Positions 18,431 through 27,129 of a stretch of 53,823 nucleotides of DNA are shown piece after piece; the stretch's first letter is position 1; each line of letters opens with the position of its first letter. Location: positions 1-53,823 of the forward strand of contig NZ_SMMC01000209.1 in assembly GCF_009711445.1 (NCBI RefSeq). The letters run 5' to 3'. The DNA is from Curvivirga aplysinae. GTDB taxonomy: Bacteria; Pseudomonadota; Alphaproteobacteria; UBA8366; Aestuariispiraceae. The position numbers and the translations under genes are program-made. The notes under the pieces are model-generated. The model saw only the letters and a list, made by a program, of their open reading frames with translations, made no database searches and was not told the origin of the DNA.

Positions 18431-18789
18431 TGTGGCCTCAGCTTAATAATACCAGAGGAAAAAACATCGTCTAAAGAACTGTAACGGAAAGCAACGTGGT
18501 TTTTAACAGCCTGATAATCCAGCTTTAATTGAACGGTCATATCGGGCTCTATAAATTTGCGATATTTTAACTGCGATATTTCATGAATGGATGAGTGGAT
18601 TTCAAAATATTGTCGGGTATATCTCACCGCCCAATCCAATTGTGCGACGCCCGGGAGAATCTTTTTTTGAGGGAAATGTCCCTGAAATTGAAATAAACTC
18701 GCCGTGGCGCATATATCCAATGTTAAGATATTCTCGACGCGATCTATTTTAATAATTTCTGGTTCTATATTTGAAGTCTGCCAGTCCAT
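18427..18789 (-). CDS. apeI: ApeI-like hotdog dehydratase
   Basis: A 120-aa hotdog protein related to 3-hydroxyacyl-ACP dehydratases. Seen are FQGHFPQKKILPGVAQLDWAV, with His in the GHFP motif and the central helix after LPG, both typical of FabZ-like proteins. The ATG at 18789 gives a family-sized protein; an in-frame GTG at 18831 would add a poorly conserved 14 residues. It works with ApeP in characterised clusters. It is followed by apeJ with a 4-bp overlap. Confidence 0.85.
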   Translation of the reverse strand: MDWQTSNIEPEIIKIDRVENILTLDICATASLFQFQGHFPQKKILPGVAQLDWAVRYTRQYFEIHSSIHEISQLKYRKFIEPDMTVQLKLDYQAVKNHVAFRYSSLDDVFSSGIIKLRPQ

Positions 18790-18840
18790 GTTCCGCCCAT
18801 TTGAAATACCGCGACAATATAGGGGTTTCACTCATAGCTA

Positions 18841-20145
18841 TCAATCAAACAAATCACGTAACTGTTTTATATTTCTCTTACCCTGACTATTGACGGGAAT
18901 TTCATCAACGAAGCGCCATTTTCTAGGCAAAGTGACCCGTTCAAAACGCCCATTCAAACGTTTTTTCATTTCCAAACCCAATTGATACTTACCCATCTCT
19001 TCCATGACTTTCAAACCATAGGATGTCAAAACTACTATTGCGACCAATGACTGGCGATCATCCTCTAATCTGAGACAGACTGCATCTCTCACAATATCTT
19101 CATCCATGAGCGCATATTCCAGTTCAGGCAAGGAAAGACGCTTGCCTTCTATTTTAATAATACGATCATTACGCCCTTTAAGAATGAACCGACCATCTTG
19201 AAAAATTGAGACGCAATCATTGGTCTGATAGGCCTCGGGTAAAAACGGCGAGTTGATCAAGAGGGCATCGTGATGGGTTGATATCTTAATACCTGAAAAA
19301 GCAGTCCAGGCCGTATCGGTTTCAATCTGTTGACGATATGCAATACCTCCTGTTTCCGTACTGCCATATACTTCGATGGGCAATGCTCCCAATATATCAA
19401 AGGATCGTTGTGCATCTTCATATCTTAACGGTCCACCTGATGAAAATATTCCCTTGATTTTATTTTCTTTAGGCAGGCAAAAGCCTTGAGGATAGCGTGA
19501 CAAATGAGCTGGACTGCTGATTAAGATCGATCTGTCAAAATCATGTATCAATAACTCTTCCCAAAAATGGATTTGTTCGTTGACAAATGAATGACCCGCA
19601 CAGATGGGCCAAAGCAATTTAAAGATCAACCCATAAATATGCTGATGTGAAACGGTTGACAGGACGACGTCGTTTTTCCTTATTTCATACCACTGAGTAT
19701 GCTGACATAAAATCTCAGCATCTAATTGCCAGAACGCTTTTTCGACTGCTTTTGGATTACCCGTTGACCCTGAAGTATAGAAGACGAGTGTTTGTTCGTC
19801 ATAAGAGTACACTTCTTCAATCTCAGGAGTTTGAATTTCGCCATCCACGCAAATTGCAATTCCTTGCAGCAAATAATCTTTTAAAGTTTCGGACGCCCCG
19901 TTTTGAGGCAATAAGATTGTTTTACCTAAACGATATAAGGCAAAAAAATTAACTAGGAACTGGTAGCTATCCTGATGGAACAAGGCAACAGCAGATGATT
20001 TTACATTGGAAAAATTGGTTTGTTGTACATCCACATCTTTCTGAAAGCTGGAAAAATGGCATGCCTTATTTTCAATATATGCAACGACACATTCTGGATG
20101 TTGTTTGTAATTGGCAATATCATTTATTGAAAGAATGGACGTCAT
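18841..20145 (-). CDS. apeH: AMP-dependent aryl-acid:ACP ligase (ApeH)
   Basis: A 434-aa member of the adenylate-forming ANL superfamily, shorter than usual (about 500-550). Seen are the P-loop YTSGSTGNPKAVEK, the A5 motif VYGSTETGGIAYRQ, the GRNDRIIKIEGKRLS hinge, and the C-terminal Lys in NSQGKRNIKQL. It should activate the aryl acid starter as an acyl-AMP and load it on the phosphopantetheine arm of ApeE or ApeF. A starter from the ammonia-lyase in the same operon is the simplest reading. It lies 2 bp after the apeG stop. Confidence 0.87.
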   Translation of the reverse strand: MTSILSINDIANYKQHPECVVAYIENKACHFSSFQKDVDVQQTNFSNVKSSAVALFHQDSYQFLVNFFALYRLGKTILLPQNGASETLKDYLLQGIAICVDGEIQTPEIEEVYSYDEQTLVFYTSGSTGNPKAVEKAFWQLDAEILCQHTQWYEIRKNDVVLSTVSHQHIYGLIFKLLWPICAGHSFVNEQIHFWEELLIHDFDRSILISSPAHLSRYPQGFCLPKENKIKGIFSSGGPLRYEDAQRSFDILGALPIEVYGSTETGGIAYRQQIETDTAWTAFSGIKISTHHDALLINSPFLPEAYQTNDCVSIFQDGRFILKGRNDRIIKIEGKRLSLPELEYALMDEDIVRDAVCLRLEDDRQSLVAIVVLTSYGLKVMEEMGKYQLGLEMKKRLNGRFERVTLPRKWRFVDEIPVNSQGKRNIKQLRDLFD

Positions 20146-20147
20146 TA

Positions 20148-20726
20148 TTAACTACTTTTAGTATGTTTCTTTTTGGCGTAGCGGCGTATAATAAATTCAC
20201 CACAAAATAATAAGCCGATTAAAAGGTAAGATATAAATCCGTTATATAGAGTCCAGATCTCCAAAGAAGAGAAAAAGACTGTATAGACGGAAATCAAGGC
20301 GTTTAGGACAAAAAATCCAGTCCAAATTATAGTAACGTTACGCGTATATCTCACGCCCGCTTCGTTTAGATTTGGTTCTTGCATGCGCGCAAGCCGTTCA
20401 ATCACTGTTGGTGGCTTGATCAGCGAAATTAGAAAAACCCCACCGAGACCGACGCTGACTAAGACCGGATAAAATTTAATCGCCGCAAGTTGATTAATAA
20501 AAAACAGTCCCACAAAACACAGAATAACCGGTGTCAAATAAACTTTAGGGGGGGTGATCGTTGGTTTCAAAAGCAACAAGCGGCACATAATTAAGACAGA
20601 AATTATCCCTACAAAAATTATAGGGGACAATTTCTGGATACCCAAATAAACCAGAAAAGGGTAGGTGATACTGAGCAGCGTCAGTATGATATCTATAAGG
20701 GTTTTATTTTTCTGAGACCAAGGCAC
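20148..20726 (-). CDS. apeG: ApeG-like integral membrane protein
   Basis: A 192-aa hydrophobic protein with about five or six predicted membrane helices (for example ITYPFLVYLGIQKLSPIIFVG, VILCFVGLFFINQLA, VTIIWTGFFVLNALISVYTVFF, FISYLLIGLLFCGEFII). It ends in a basic tail RRYAKKKHTKS. It starts at a GTG inside the preceding ACP gene (23-bp overlap) with no evident ribosome-binding site, so translation is probably coupled. This matches the COG4648-type membrane protein found between ACP and ligase genes in ape operons. No biochemical function is known to me. Confidence 0.78.
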   Translation of the reverse strand: MPWSQKNKTLIDIILTLLSITYPFLVYLGIQKLSPIIFVGIISVLIMCRLLLLKPTITPPKVYLTPVILCFVGLFFINQLAAIKFYPVLVSVGLGGVFLISLIKPPTVIERLARMQEPNLNEAGVRYTRNVTIIWTGFFVLNALISVYTVFFSSLEIWTLYNGFISYLLIGLLFCGEFIIRRYAKKKHTKSS

Positions 20727-20952
20727 TGACTTGATCTACCACATCCGCAACAGTGCGTACGGTTCGAAATTCTTCTGGTGCAATCTTTTTACCTGTCAGG
20801 TCTTGAAGTTTGATCACAAGATCAACGGCATCAATACTGTCAAGATCCAGGTCTTCGTATAAACTAGAATCCAGAATTACATCCTCTTCCGGGACATCAA
20901 ACAATTCGACTAAAAATCCTTTAAGGTGGTCGAGAATTTCTTCACGAGTCAT
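20704..20952 (-). CDS. apeF: Acyl carrier protein (ApeF)
   Basis: An 82-aa acidic carrier protein. The phosphopantetheine attachment Ser is in LDLDSIDAVDLV (about residue 39), with helix II following, as in FabD-type ACPs. It is one of two adjacent ACPs of the aryl polyene pathway, which carry starter and growing chain. It would be modified by the PPTase encoded at 23269-23883. Confidence 0.9.
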   Translation of the reverse strand: MTREEILDHLKGFLVELFDVPEEDVILDSSLYEDLDLDSIDAVDLVIKLQDLTGKKIAPEEFRTVRTVADVVDQVSALVSEK

Positions 20953-20955
20953 TTA

Positions 20956-21216
20956 TTAATCCTTACGATTTTTTGATATAAATTCAGCTAGATTTTTAAC
21001 AGAGGAAAAATAGCTTTTTACATCTGGATCTTGTGCATCAATCTTTGCACCATATTTTTTCTGAACCGCCATACCAAGTTCTAGAGCATCAATAGAATCT
21101 AAGCCCAAACCTTCTACAAATAATGCATCATTCTCATCAATTTCATCAGAAGAAATGTCTTCTAAATCCAAGGATGAAATAATCAGCTCTTTAATTTCTT
21201 CAATTAGCTTATCCAT
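20956..21216 (-). CDS. apeE: Acyl carrier protein (ApeE)
   Basis: An 86-aa acidic carrier protein with the attachment motif LGLDSIDALELG (Ser at about residue 41). It overlaps the end of the acyltransferase gene by 8 bp and precedes apeF by 3 bp. The two ACPs differ clearly in sequence around helix III (KKYGAKIDAQD against QDLTGKKIAPEE), suggesting distinct partners. Confidence 0.9.
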   Translation of the reverse strand: MDKLIEEIKELIISSLDLEDISSDEIDENDALFVEGLGLDSIDALELGMAVQKKYGAKIDAQDPDVKSYFSSVKNLAEFISKNRKD

Positions 21217-21979
21217 CTAATCGACTTTCATTATAATAAGTTTCAATATCTTTGGTGAGATGACGAACTGCTATCGATTTCCGTTCCTGCCGCAGATACG
21301 GTTCTATTTCCCATATTTGATCATAACTGACAACAAAATCCGCACGTCTTGATGGTACTTTATACCATGGCACGCCTTTGGATAGGGTAATAGGGTTACA
21401 TTTAATCTTTAACATGCATAAATCTGCCCGTGCCCCCAAAGCCACATTGGCAAATCCACGCTTAAACTTCAGCTTCTGGTTTGGCTTGCTCCTAGTGCCC
21501 TCTGGAAAAAGAATTACATTCTCCCCACGCTCTAAAATATCCTCACAGGCTCTTAACAATTCTTCGGGATCTTCATTGTTGCGAATATATCCAGCTGCTC
21601 GCACAGGGCCGCCTAAAAACTTATTATCAAACAAAGCTGCTTTCACGACACATTGTGCTTTGTCCATCATGGACATCATGACGACAACATCGATAAGGGT
21701 TGGATGATTGGCAATAATCAATATACCTTTCAATCCTTTTAAAGCCTCATGACCAGACAAATGAAATCTAAACAACCCAAAACCACTCAGCAGGAAAACA
21801 AAGCATCGAAAAGTTCTATGAATTAGCTTTTGGCTTCTTTCATGTCGAAGTGTTGCATCTTTTGTGGTCAAATTTACGACTGGAAAAACCAGAGTTGTCA
21901 GCACAACACCGCCTAGACCGAATAGACAGAAGCAAAGACCAGTCCCCAAAATACGCCAGAGATAATTTAAGTTAGTCAT
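21209..21979 (-). CDS. apeD: 1-acylglycerol-3-phosphate acyltransferase-like protein (ApeD)
   Basis: A 256-aa LPLAT-family acyltransferase. Seen are one or two N-terminal membrane segments, the HX4D catalytic motif in IIANHPTLIDVVV, and the acyl-acceptor block LFPEGTRSKPNQ. It should pass an acyl or polyene chain from ACP to a lipid acceptor. Start and stop overlap both neighbours by 8 bp. Housekeeping PlsC is an alternative by sequence alone, but the operon position favours ApeD. Confidence 0.87.
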   Translation of the reverse strand: MTNLNYLWRILGTGLCFCLFGLGGVVLTTLVFPVVNLTTKDATLRHERSQKLIHRTFRCFVFLLSGFGLFRFHLSGHEALKGLKGILIIANHPTLIDVVVMMSMMDKAQCVVKAALFDNKFLGGPVRAAGYIRNNEDPEELLRACEDILERGENVILFPEGTRSKPNQKLKFKRGFANVALGARADLCMLKIKCNPITLSKGVPWYKVPSRRADFVVSYDQIWEIEPYLRQERKSIAVRHLTKDIETYYNESRLDG

Positions 21980-22712
21980 CCGAATATTTCACAGTCCAAC
22001 TTAAATTACCAACGCGCCAATGCCACTCTTCTGTGGCATTTGAAAGGAATCGAATAAACGATTTCAAACTATTCTTTTTAGTTGGTTCATTATCTGCAGC
22101 TGAAGCGATCATTTGCTTTCCGCCTACCTTAGCCGTTTGCTTTCTTTCAATGAGTAAAGCAATTGCTTGTGTTTCTTTATTTTCTGAAACTTCATAGAAA
22201 TCAGGTAAAGGCGCATCATAATAGACAAGAAGAACTTTATGCTGACAACTTTCGGAAAGTAATGTTACAGCTTCGAGTAACGCAGCTTGAAAACTCTCTG
22301 CACCCGCCGAAATTGCTGTATGTGGCGCTTTATTCTTCTGAAAAATAGAAAAGACACCGGCAATTGCATTGTGGACAGACATGGAAAATTTTGCAGGAGA
22401 GACTAATGCTTCAGCTTCCAATTCCTGAAAAAGGGAGAGCGTGTTGGCCGCGTCACCATGGCGCGAAGAAAAAATAAGATGTATATCGGATGGCAATTGC
22501 TGATCTTTTAACACATTCAAAGCCACACGAAATACCATACGTCCTGTATCCTTTAACCGGCGACGTTGCATCATAGGCATTTCAGTTAGTTGAATTTTTT
22601 CATCACTGGATTTGGGCCCAATATTTTCCAATTGTGCCCAGTTTTCTTCCATATATAAACCAGGTATCCAAGCAGACCAAGCCGCTATGTTAAATTCAAA
22701 ATTTGGCGTCAT
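21972..22712 (-). CDS. apeC: Truncated KS-like protein, chain-length-factor partner (ApeC)
   Basis: A 246-aa protein resembling only the N-terminal half of beta-ketoacyl synthases. The strand and helix that would hold the nucleophile reads TAISAGAESFQAALLEA, with no Cys, and the His-His half is absent. It therefore cannot condense alone. In the characterised aryl polyene system ApeC pairs with ApeO as a KS:CLF-like heterodimer, and the same role fits here. The start ATG at 22712 follows the lipoprotein gene by 15 bp. Confidence 0.85.
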   Translation of the reverse strand: MTPNFEFNIAAWSAWIPGLYMEENWAQLENIGPKSSDEKIQLTEMPMMQRRRLKDTGRMVFRVALNVLKDQQLPSDIHLIFSSRHGDAANTLSLFQELEAEALVSPAKFSMSVHNAIAGVFSIFQKNKAPHTAISAGAESFQAALLEAVTLLSESCQHKVLLVYYDAPLPDFYEVSENKETQAIALLIERKQTAKVGGKQMIASAADNEPTKKNSLKSFIRFLSNATEEWHWRVGNLSWTVKYSDD

Positions 22713-22727
22713 TCCAATAACTTGAAT

Positions 22728-23123
22728 TTAATTCTGTCTAGCTAAACGCGACAAATTTATCCGAATATCATGTTCTAAATTCCGTATCCAGCGATTGTAA
22801 TTTGTATGAATGTTACCATTCTTATATTTAAGGTTTTTACTATCAACATACTCAATACTGAATTCCGTTTCAGTGAATGTAATATCGACCATAGATACAT
22901 GTGTGCGAATATATAACGAAGCAGCAATTTTATTGGACGAACGTTTCTCCATCACCCAACCTCTAACTTCACCCGCCTGCATAATAGCTTCCGCCACATC
23001 ATCCAATGTCACATTGCTGTTAGAGTATGAAAAGGTTTGATTAGTTACGTTATAAACAGGCTTGGTCACGCAACCAGCCAAGATCACACAAAAGAATAAT
23101 GCAGAAAGAAAACGTTTGCTCAT
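22728..23123 (-). CDS. Small lipoprotein at the head of the aryl polyene operon
   Basis: A 131-aa lipoprotein with signal sequence and lipobox LAGC (Cys18). The ATG at 23123 has GGGAAAAA upstream; an in-frame TTG at 23138 would only add five residues. The mature part resembles short beta-rich lipoproteins of unknown function, with a conserved-looking WVMEKRSSNKIAASLYIR stretch. It is the first gene of the minus-strand operon and may correspond to ApeA of other clusters; I am not sure of that name. The 145-bp region upstream is shared with the divergent PPTase gene and should hold the operon promoter, but I could not pick convincing -35/-10 boxes. Confidence 0.72.
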   Translation of the reverse strand: MSKRFLSALFFCVILAGCVTKPVYNVTNQTFSYSNSNVTLDDVAEAIMQAGEVRGWVMEKRSSNKIAASLYIRTHVSMVDITFTETEFSIEYVDSKNLKYKNGNIHTNYNRWIRNLEHDIRINLSRLARQN

Positions 23124-23268
23124 TTCTATTTTTCCCAATTTAATACAGCCAAAAAATACATAGCGTAGATTCTCAAAAAATCGGCTATATTACTAACCAG
23201 AATTTCACTTTCTGCAATCAAAAATAGCCTGTAATTTTTTTCATTTCCCCCACCTGTAACGAATTAAA

Positions 23269-23883
23269 ATGCTCAAACTCTGCCAACTCTCAATTCACTC
23301 TCCGTTTAGCCAGTTTTTGATCAAAGAATATGCAATGGAAGAAGATTTTAAATATGCCTCTCACTTCAAGCGGACGGAAAGGCAACAACAAAGCCTGCTT
23401 GGCGCATGTATGGGAAAAATATTGGCGTCCTCATTTACGGAAACACATCCTCTTGATTGGAAGGTATTAAGAAAAAATCGCAATATCCCAATTTTATCAT
23501 CAGATAAAAAAAATGATCCTATATATCTGAGTATTAGCCATAGTCAGGATCAAGTCCTTGTGGCAGTCAGTACAAAATATAACATAGGTATTGATATAGA
23601 AATAATGAAACCAACCAGAGATATTGGCCGTATCATCGGGATGATCACCCCGCATATTTCCGAAACACTTCCAAAAACAATGGACGAATTATACGTTATC
23701 TGGACACAATTCGAAAGCTACTACAAAGTATCAGGCTATGCTCAGCTTCCAGCTCTTCCTAGACATATCAACAGTCATATCTCTAGCTTAGTTACCAAAA
23801 ACAATCAGATAAGTCACATCTTCTGGGGGAGCAAAAAAGAACATGCCCATATAAGCTTGTGCCTTTCGACTTGTTCTATATAA
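23269..23883 (+). CDS. 4'-phosphopantetheinyl transferase, Sfp type
   Basis: A 204-aa protein that should convert apo-ApeE/ApeF to holo-ACP using CoA. Seen are YLSISHSQD (substrate loop), the Mg-binding GIDIE at residues 107-111, and WTQFESYYK at 145-153. The last block normally reads WxxKExxxK; here the first Lys is Phe while Glu149 and the final Lys are kept. It is divergent from the aryl polyene operon, which argues for a dedicated role. It is shorter than most Sfp enzymes. Confidence 0.83.
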   Translation: MLKLCQLSIHSPFSQFLIKEYAMEEDFKYASHFKRTERQQQSLLGACMGKILASSFTETHPLDWKVLRKNRNIPILSSDKKNDPIYLSISHSQDQVLVAVSTKYNIGIDIEIMKPTRDIGRIIGMITPHISETLPKTMDELYVIWTQFESYYKVSGYAQLPALPRHINSHISSLVTKNNQISHIFWGSKKEHAHISLCLSTCSI

Positions 23884-24099
23884 TTTCGGCTGTTCAGAAC
23901 TAGTATTTCCTGATTATGATCCTGTTATGGATAACGTGGATATTTAATGAAAAAGTTCAAATTTTTAGGCGCTTGAAGATAGTTAAGTCAAGATGACATA
24001 TGCGGAAGTGATATCTTCTTTAAAAATTTTGGTCTTTCCAAGAGAATTTGCAAGGAACAGCTATCTAACCTTTTCGCTTCGTTTAGTCATATACGTTGT

Positions 24100-26190
24100 T
24101 TAACTATTTAGATCGGAGAATGTCTTACCTTCGGCTACAAGTTTTTCGAGTAGGGAAGCGGGTTCCCAGAACCAATTATCTTCATTTTGTAATGCTTTAA
24201 TGTCGTGTAAGATTTTAGCTAGACCCAATTGATCCGCATAATGCATCGGGCCACCTTTCCAGCGTGGAAAACCATAGCCATGAATCAGGGTCAGGTCGAT
24301 ATCAAGGGGGCGATGTGCAATGCCTTCTTCCAAAATTTTACAAGCTTCATTAATCATAGCAAGTAGGTAGCGTTTTGCAATTTCGTCAGTAGAGATATGC
24401 CTTGGTGAAATGCCTCTCTCATTACGTTCTTGATTGATTAATTCAAGGACTTCAGGGTCTTCCACGCCATTTGGATTTAGTTCATCATATAGATAGTATC
24501 CGCGCTTAGTCTTGCGTCCAAAACGACCCATTTCACATAGTTTTTCCATATAGTTAGTGACAAGTTCGCGTGGATCACGGATGGCAGCCCGCCGTTTTCT
24601 TGATGCCCACGCAATGTCAATTCCTGCGAGATCGCTGACCGCATAGGGACCCATGGCAAATCCAAACTTCACAATTGCTTGATCGACTTCATAAGGGCTG
24701 GCACCTGCGATGACGGCCGCATCGGCAGCAAGGCGATAGCGCATCATCAGCCGATTGCCGATAAAGCCATCACAAACACCTGAGCGCACAGCAATTTTTC
24801 CAAGGCGTTTGGCAAAGTCAAAGCAATTGGCTATGATCTTTGCATCAACCTGATCAGGTATGACAATCTCCAATAACTTCATGATATGTGCTGGGGAGAA
24901 GAAATGTAATCCGATAACATTTTGAGGGCGTGTTGTTGTCTGTGCAATTTCATTGAGGTCTAGATAAGATGTGTTTGAAGCCAGAATGCAATGGTCTGGA
25001 CAATAGGATTCAAGTTGTTGGAAGACCGCTTTTTTGGCATCGAAATCTTCAAAAACGGCTTCGATAACTAAATCAGCATTTTTAAAGATTGAGTATTCTG
25101 TTGTGGCGATAAAGCTAGCTTCTATTTCATCATATCTTTTGGCACTTATGCGCCCTCTTTTGACAGCACTTGCCAGCATTTGGAAAACCGTTTGTTTTCC
25201 TTTTTGGGCCGCTTCCTCATCTCTTTCGACCATGCAGGTGTTATATCCTGCCAGAAGACAACTAACGGCAATACCTGCCCCCATGGTGCCACCGCCGACA
25301 ATCCCTATCTGAGAAACTGAACCTGATTTTATATTTGCCAGATCGGGTAGCTTGGCCGCTGCACGCTCTGCAAAGAAAACATGCGTTAGTGCTACTCTTT
25401 GATCGCTTTCTCTGAGGGACATAAATATAGCACGTTCTTCTTTCATGCCATCAGCGAATGAATGGCTAGCAGCCATGTTAAGGGCCTCTAAGCATTTTAA
25501 AGGTGCGATTTGGCCACGGAATTTTTTCTTTAAAGTTTGCTGCCAATTGGATGCAATTTTTGGCTTAAGTGCTTCACAAGTTAAGCTGGAGAGGCGCTTG
25601 ATCGGTGCTTGGTTGTTTAATATTATATGTGCAAAAGCTTTACCTGCTTGCAGTGCATCGGTCTCATCGGAGAGGTCATCAATAAGACCAATTTCCAAAG
25701 ATTCGCTGGCGGACACAGGTTTCCCAAAAGTGGCTATTTCTATAGATTTCTCAATACCGATTAATCGAGGAAGTCGCTGAGTACCGCCCGCACCAGGGAT
25801 AAGGCCCAATGTCACTTCAGGCAGGCCAAGTTTAGCATCTTTTAAGGCGACCCGAAAATGTGCGCCTAAAGCAACTTCAAGGCCACCGCCTAAAACCGAG
25901 CCGGCCAGAGCGGCTATGACAGGTTTCGTGCATTCTTCAATGATTTGAATTGTGTCAGGAAGGCTAGGTTCTTTTGGGGGAAGGTTGAACTCGCGAATGT
26001 CCGCACCGGCGATGAAATGTTTTCCTTGTCCATATAGGATGATTGCTTCGACATCAGTATCTTTTTGGGCTTCTGTGATAGCGTTAACTAAACTTTCTCG
26101 TATGGTTTGTGAAAGTGCATTGACTGGCGGATTGGAGATTTCAATAAATGCAAGATTATCTTCCATTGTGAGCGATACAGAGCCCGTCAT
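24100..26190 (-). CDS. FadJ/FadB-like enoyl-CoA hydratase / 3-hydroxyacyl-CoA dehydrogenase
   Basis: A 696-aa trifunctional-type beta-oxidation protein. Residues 1-200 form a crotonase domain (AGADIREF; EVTLGLIPGAGGTQRLPR with both Glu positions). An NAD-binding domain starts near 291 (GIVGGGTMGAGIA), followed by LHFFSPAHIMKLLEIV with the catalytic His and a C-terminal dehydrogenase domain repeated once. It hydrates enoyl-CoAs and oxidises 3-hydroxyacyl-CoAs. It has a GAAAGG ribosome-binding site and lies downstream of the formamidase-like gene on the same strand, so it likely serves the dearomatised product of the anthranilate pathway encoded divergently. Confidence 0.9.
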   Translation of the reverse strand: MTGSVSLTMEDNLAFIEISNPPVNALSQTIRESLVNAITEAQKDTDVEAIILYGQGKHFIAGADIREFNLPPKEPSLPDTIQIIEECTKPVIAALAGSVLGGGLEVALGAHFRVALKDAKLGLPEVTLGLIPGAGGTQRLPRLIGIEKSIEIATFGKPVSASESLEIGLIDDLSDETDALQAGKAFAHIILNNQAPIKRLSSLTCEALKPKIASNWQQTLKKKFRGQIAPLKCLEALNMAASHSFADGMKEERAIFMSLRESDQRVALTHVFFAERAAAKLPDLANIKSGSVSQIGIVGGGTMGAGIAVSCLLAGYNTCMVERDEEAAQKGKQTVFQMLASAVKRGRISAKRYDEIEASFIATTEYSIFKNADLVIEAVFEDFDAKKAVFQQLESYCPDHCILASNTSYLDLNEIAQTTTRPQNVIGLHFFSPAHIMKLLEIVIPDQVDAKIIANCFDFAKRLGKIAVRSGVCDGFIGNRLMMRYRLAADAAVIAGASPYEVDQAIVKFGFAMGPYAVSDLAGIDIAWASRKRRAAIRDPRELVTNYMEKLCEMGRFGRKTKRGYYLYDELNPNGVEDPEVLELINQERNERGISPRHISTDEIAKRYLLAMINEACKILEEGIAHRPLDIDLTLIHGYGFPRWKGGPMHYADQLGLAKILHDIKALQNEDNWFWEPASLLEKLVAEGKTFSDLNS

Positions 26191-26221
26191 GAATTTGCCT
26201 TTCTAAAATAATATGCTGAGT

Positions 26222-27049
26222 TTAACGGTGATCCAATAACGCATTTACGAATGGGCTATCAGAATCCTTAAGACCATTAATGACTGAAAAATGGTGATAT
26301 GTGGACTCAACAACAAGTCTGGCGTTTGTGGCAGTTTTCCCCCATGCCTCAGAAATCAATGCTGATTGGCGTATAAATTCTGGTCTTTCTTTGCCTCCGA
26401 CCCAAGCAATAACTTCCGCTTTACCTATCGGTTTATGGAGTGCGGAACTTTCGCTTATGCAAGAATCTTCATCTAAGCCAAGAATGTCATTCATCGCATG
26501 TAAACGAAGTGGTCTTAAATCATGGAGGCCGCTAATTGATATAACACGTTGAATACGTTCGATCAGATGAGTAGGAAGATCTATATCATCACAGATCATT
26601 CTTGTAGCCAGATGTCCACCGGCAGAATGGCCTGCTAGAAAGATGGGTCCCTCAATTAAATCAGCTGTGGTTTCAAGAGCTCGACAGATTTGTTGGGTGA
26701 TGTGGGGTAAAGTTGCATCAGGTGCCAAGGTGTAGCTCGGCATTGCAACTGCATATCCTCTATCTACAGGGCCTTTTGCTAGGAAAGACCAATAGGATTT
26801 GTCGAAAGCTTTCCAGTAGCCGCCATGAATGAACATGACCAACCCTTTTGGGGCGTCTTCGGGGAGAAAAATATCTAGTTTTTCACGTTCTGCCTGACCA
26901 TAAGAAATATCAAGTTTACCATTTGCACATGATTGACGAAAAGCGTCGGATTGTTGCGACCAACTATCCGGATATTTATGGGCATTCTCTATATAACTGC
27001 CATTTTCAAATGCGTCTTGCCAGTCGATGCCTGATGTCTGATTGCTCAT
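26222..27049 (-). CDS. Alpha/beta hydrolase, kynurenine formamidase (arylformamidase)-like
   Basis: A 275-aa alpha/beta hydrolase. Seen are the oxyanion motif HGGYW at residues 75-79, typical of the AFMID-type kynurenine formamidases, the nucleophile Ser142 in AGHSAGGH, and a C-terminal His in STYHHFSVINGL. This group hydrolyses N-formylkynurenine to kynurenine and formate, an early step from tryptophan to anthranilate. The neighbouring anthraniloyl-CoA genes fit that role. No tryptophan 2,3-dioxygenase or kynureninase is in the window, so other amide or ester substrates remain possible. Confidence 0.78.
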   Translation of the reverse strand: MSNQTSGIDWQDAFENGSYIENAHKYPDSWSQQSDAFRQSCANGKLDISYGQAEREKLDIFLPEDAPKGLVMFIHGGYWKAFDKSYWSFLAKGPVDRGYAVAMPSYTLAPDATLPHITQQICRALETTADLIEGPIFLAGHSAGGHLATRMICDDIDLPTHLIERIQRVISISGLHDLRPLRLHAMNDILGLDEDSCISESSALHKPIGKAEVIAWVGGKERPEFIRQSALISEAWGKTATNARLVVESTYHHFSVINGLKDSDSPFVNALLDHR

Positions 27050-27091
27050 TTGATCCTCCTGAAGAAGTGAAAATATGTAGCAAGAGAGCCG

Positions 27092-27129
27092 ATTTATTTC
27101 AAGCTTAAAATTTTAAGCTTGAAATAAAT
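27092..27129. promoter_or_regulatory. Perfect 38-bp palindrome in the divergent promoter region (probable MarR operator)
   Basis: Two 19-bp arms, without spacer or mismatch, centred between 27110 and 27111. Each arm contains TTTCAAGCTTAAAA or its complement, itself a near-palindrome around AAGCTT, so two regulator sites 14 bp apart can be read. The outer TTGAAA of each arm can serve as the -35 box of the outward promoter. A MarR-family regulator is encoded in the rightward operon and is the best candidate ligand. Confidence 0.75.

Noticed and set aside
18770-18835. Short ATG frame (about 21 residues) on the minus strand between apeH and apeI
   Set aside because: It stops quickly, overlaps the apeI start in another frame and resembles nothing known. 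At most it is a coupling peptide.
23884-24099. 216-bp convergent gap between the PPTase and FadJ-like genes, examined for a terminator or small RNA
   Set aside because: Only short, weak inverted repeats without a U-run were found. Nothing can be supported.
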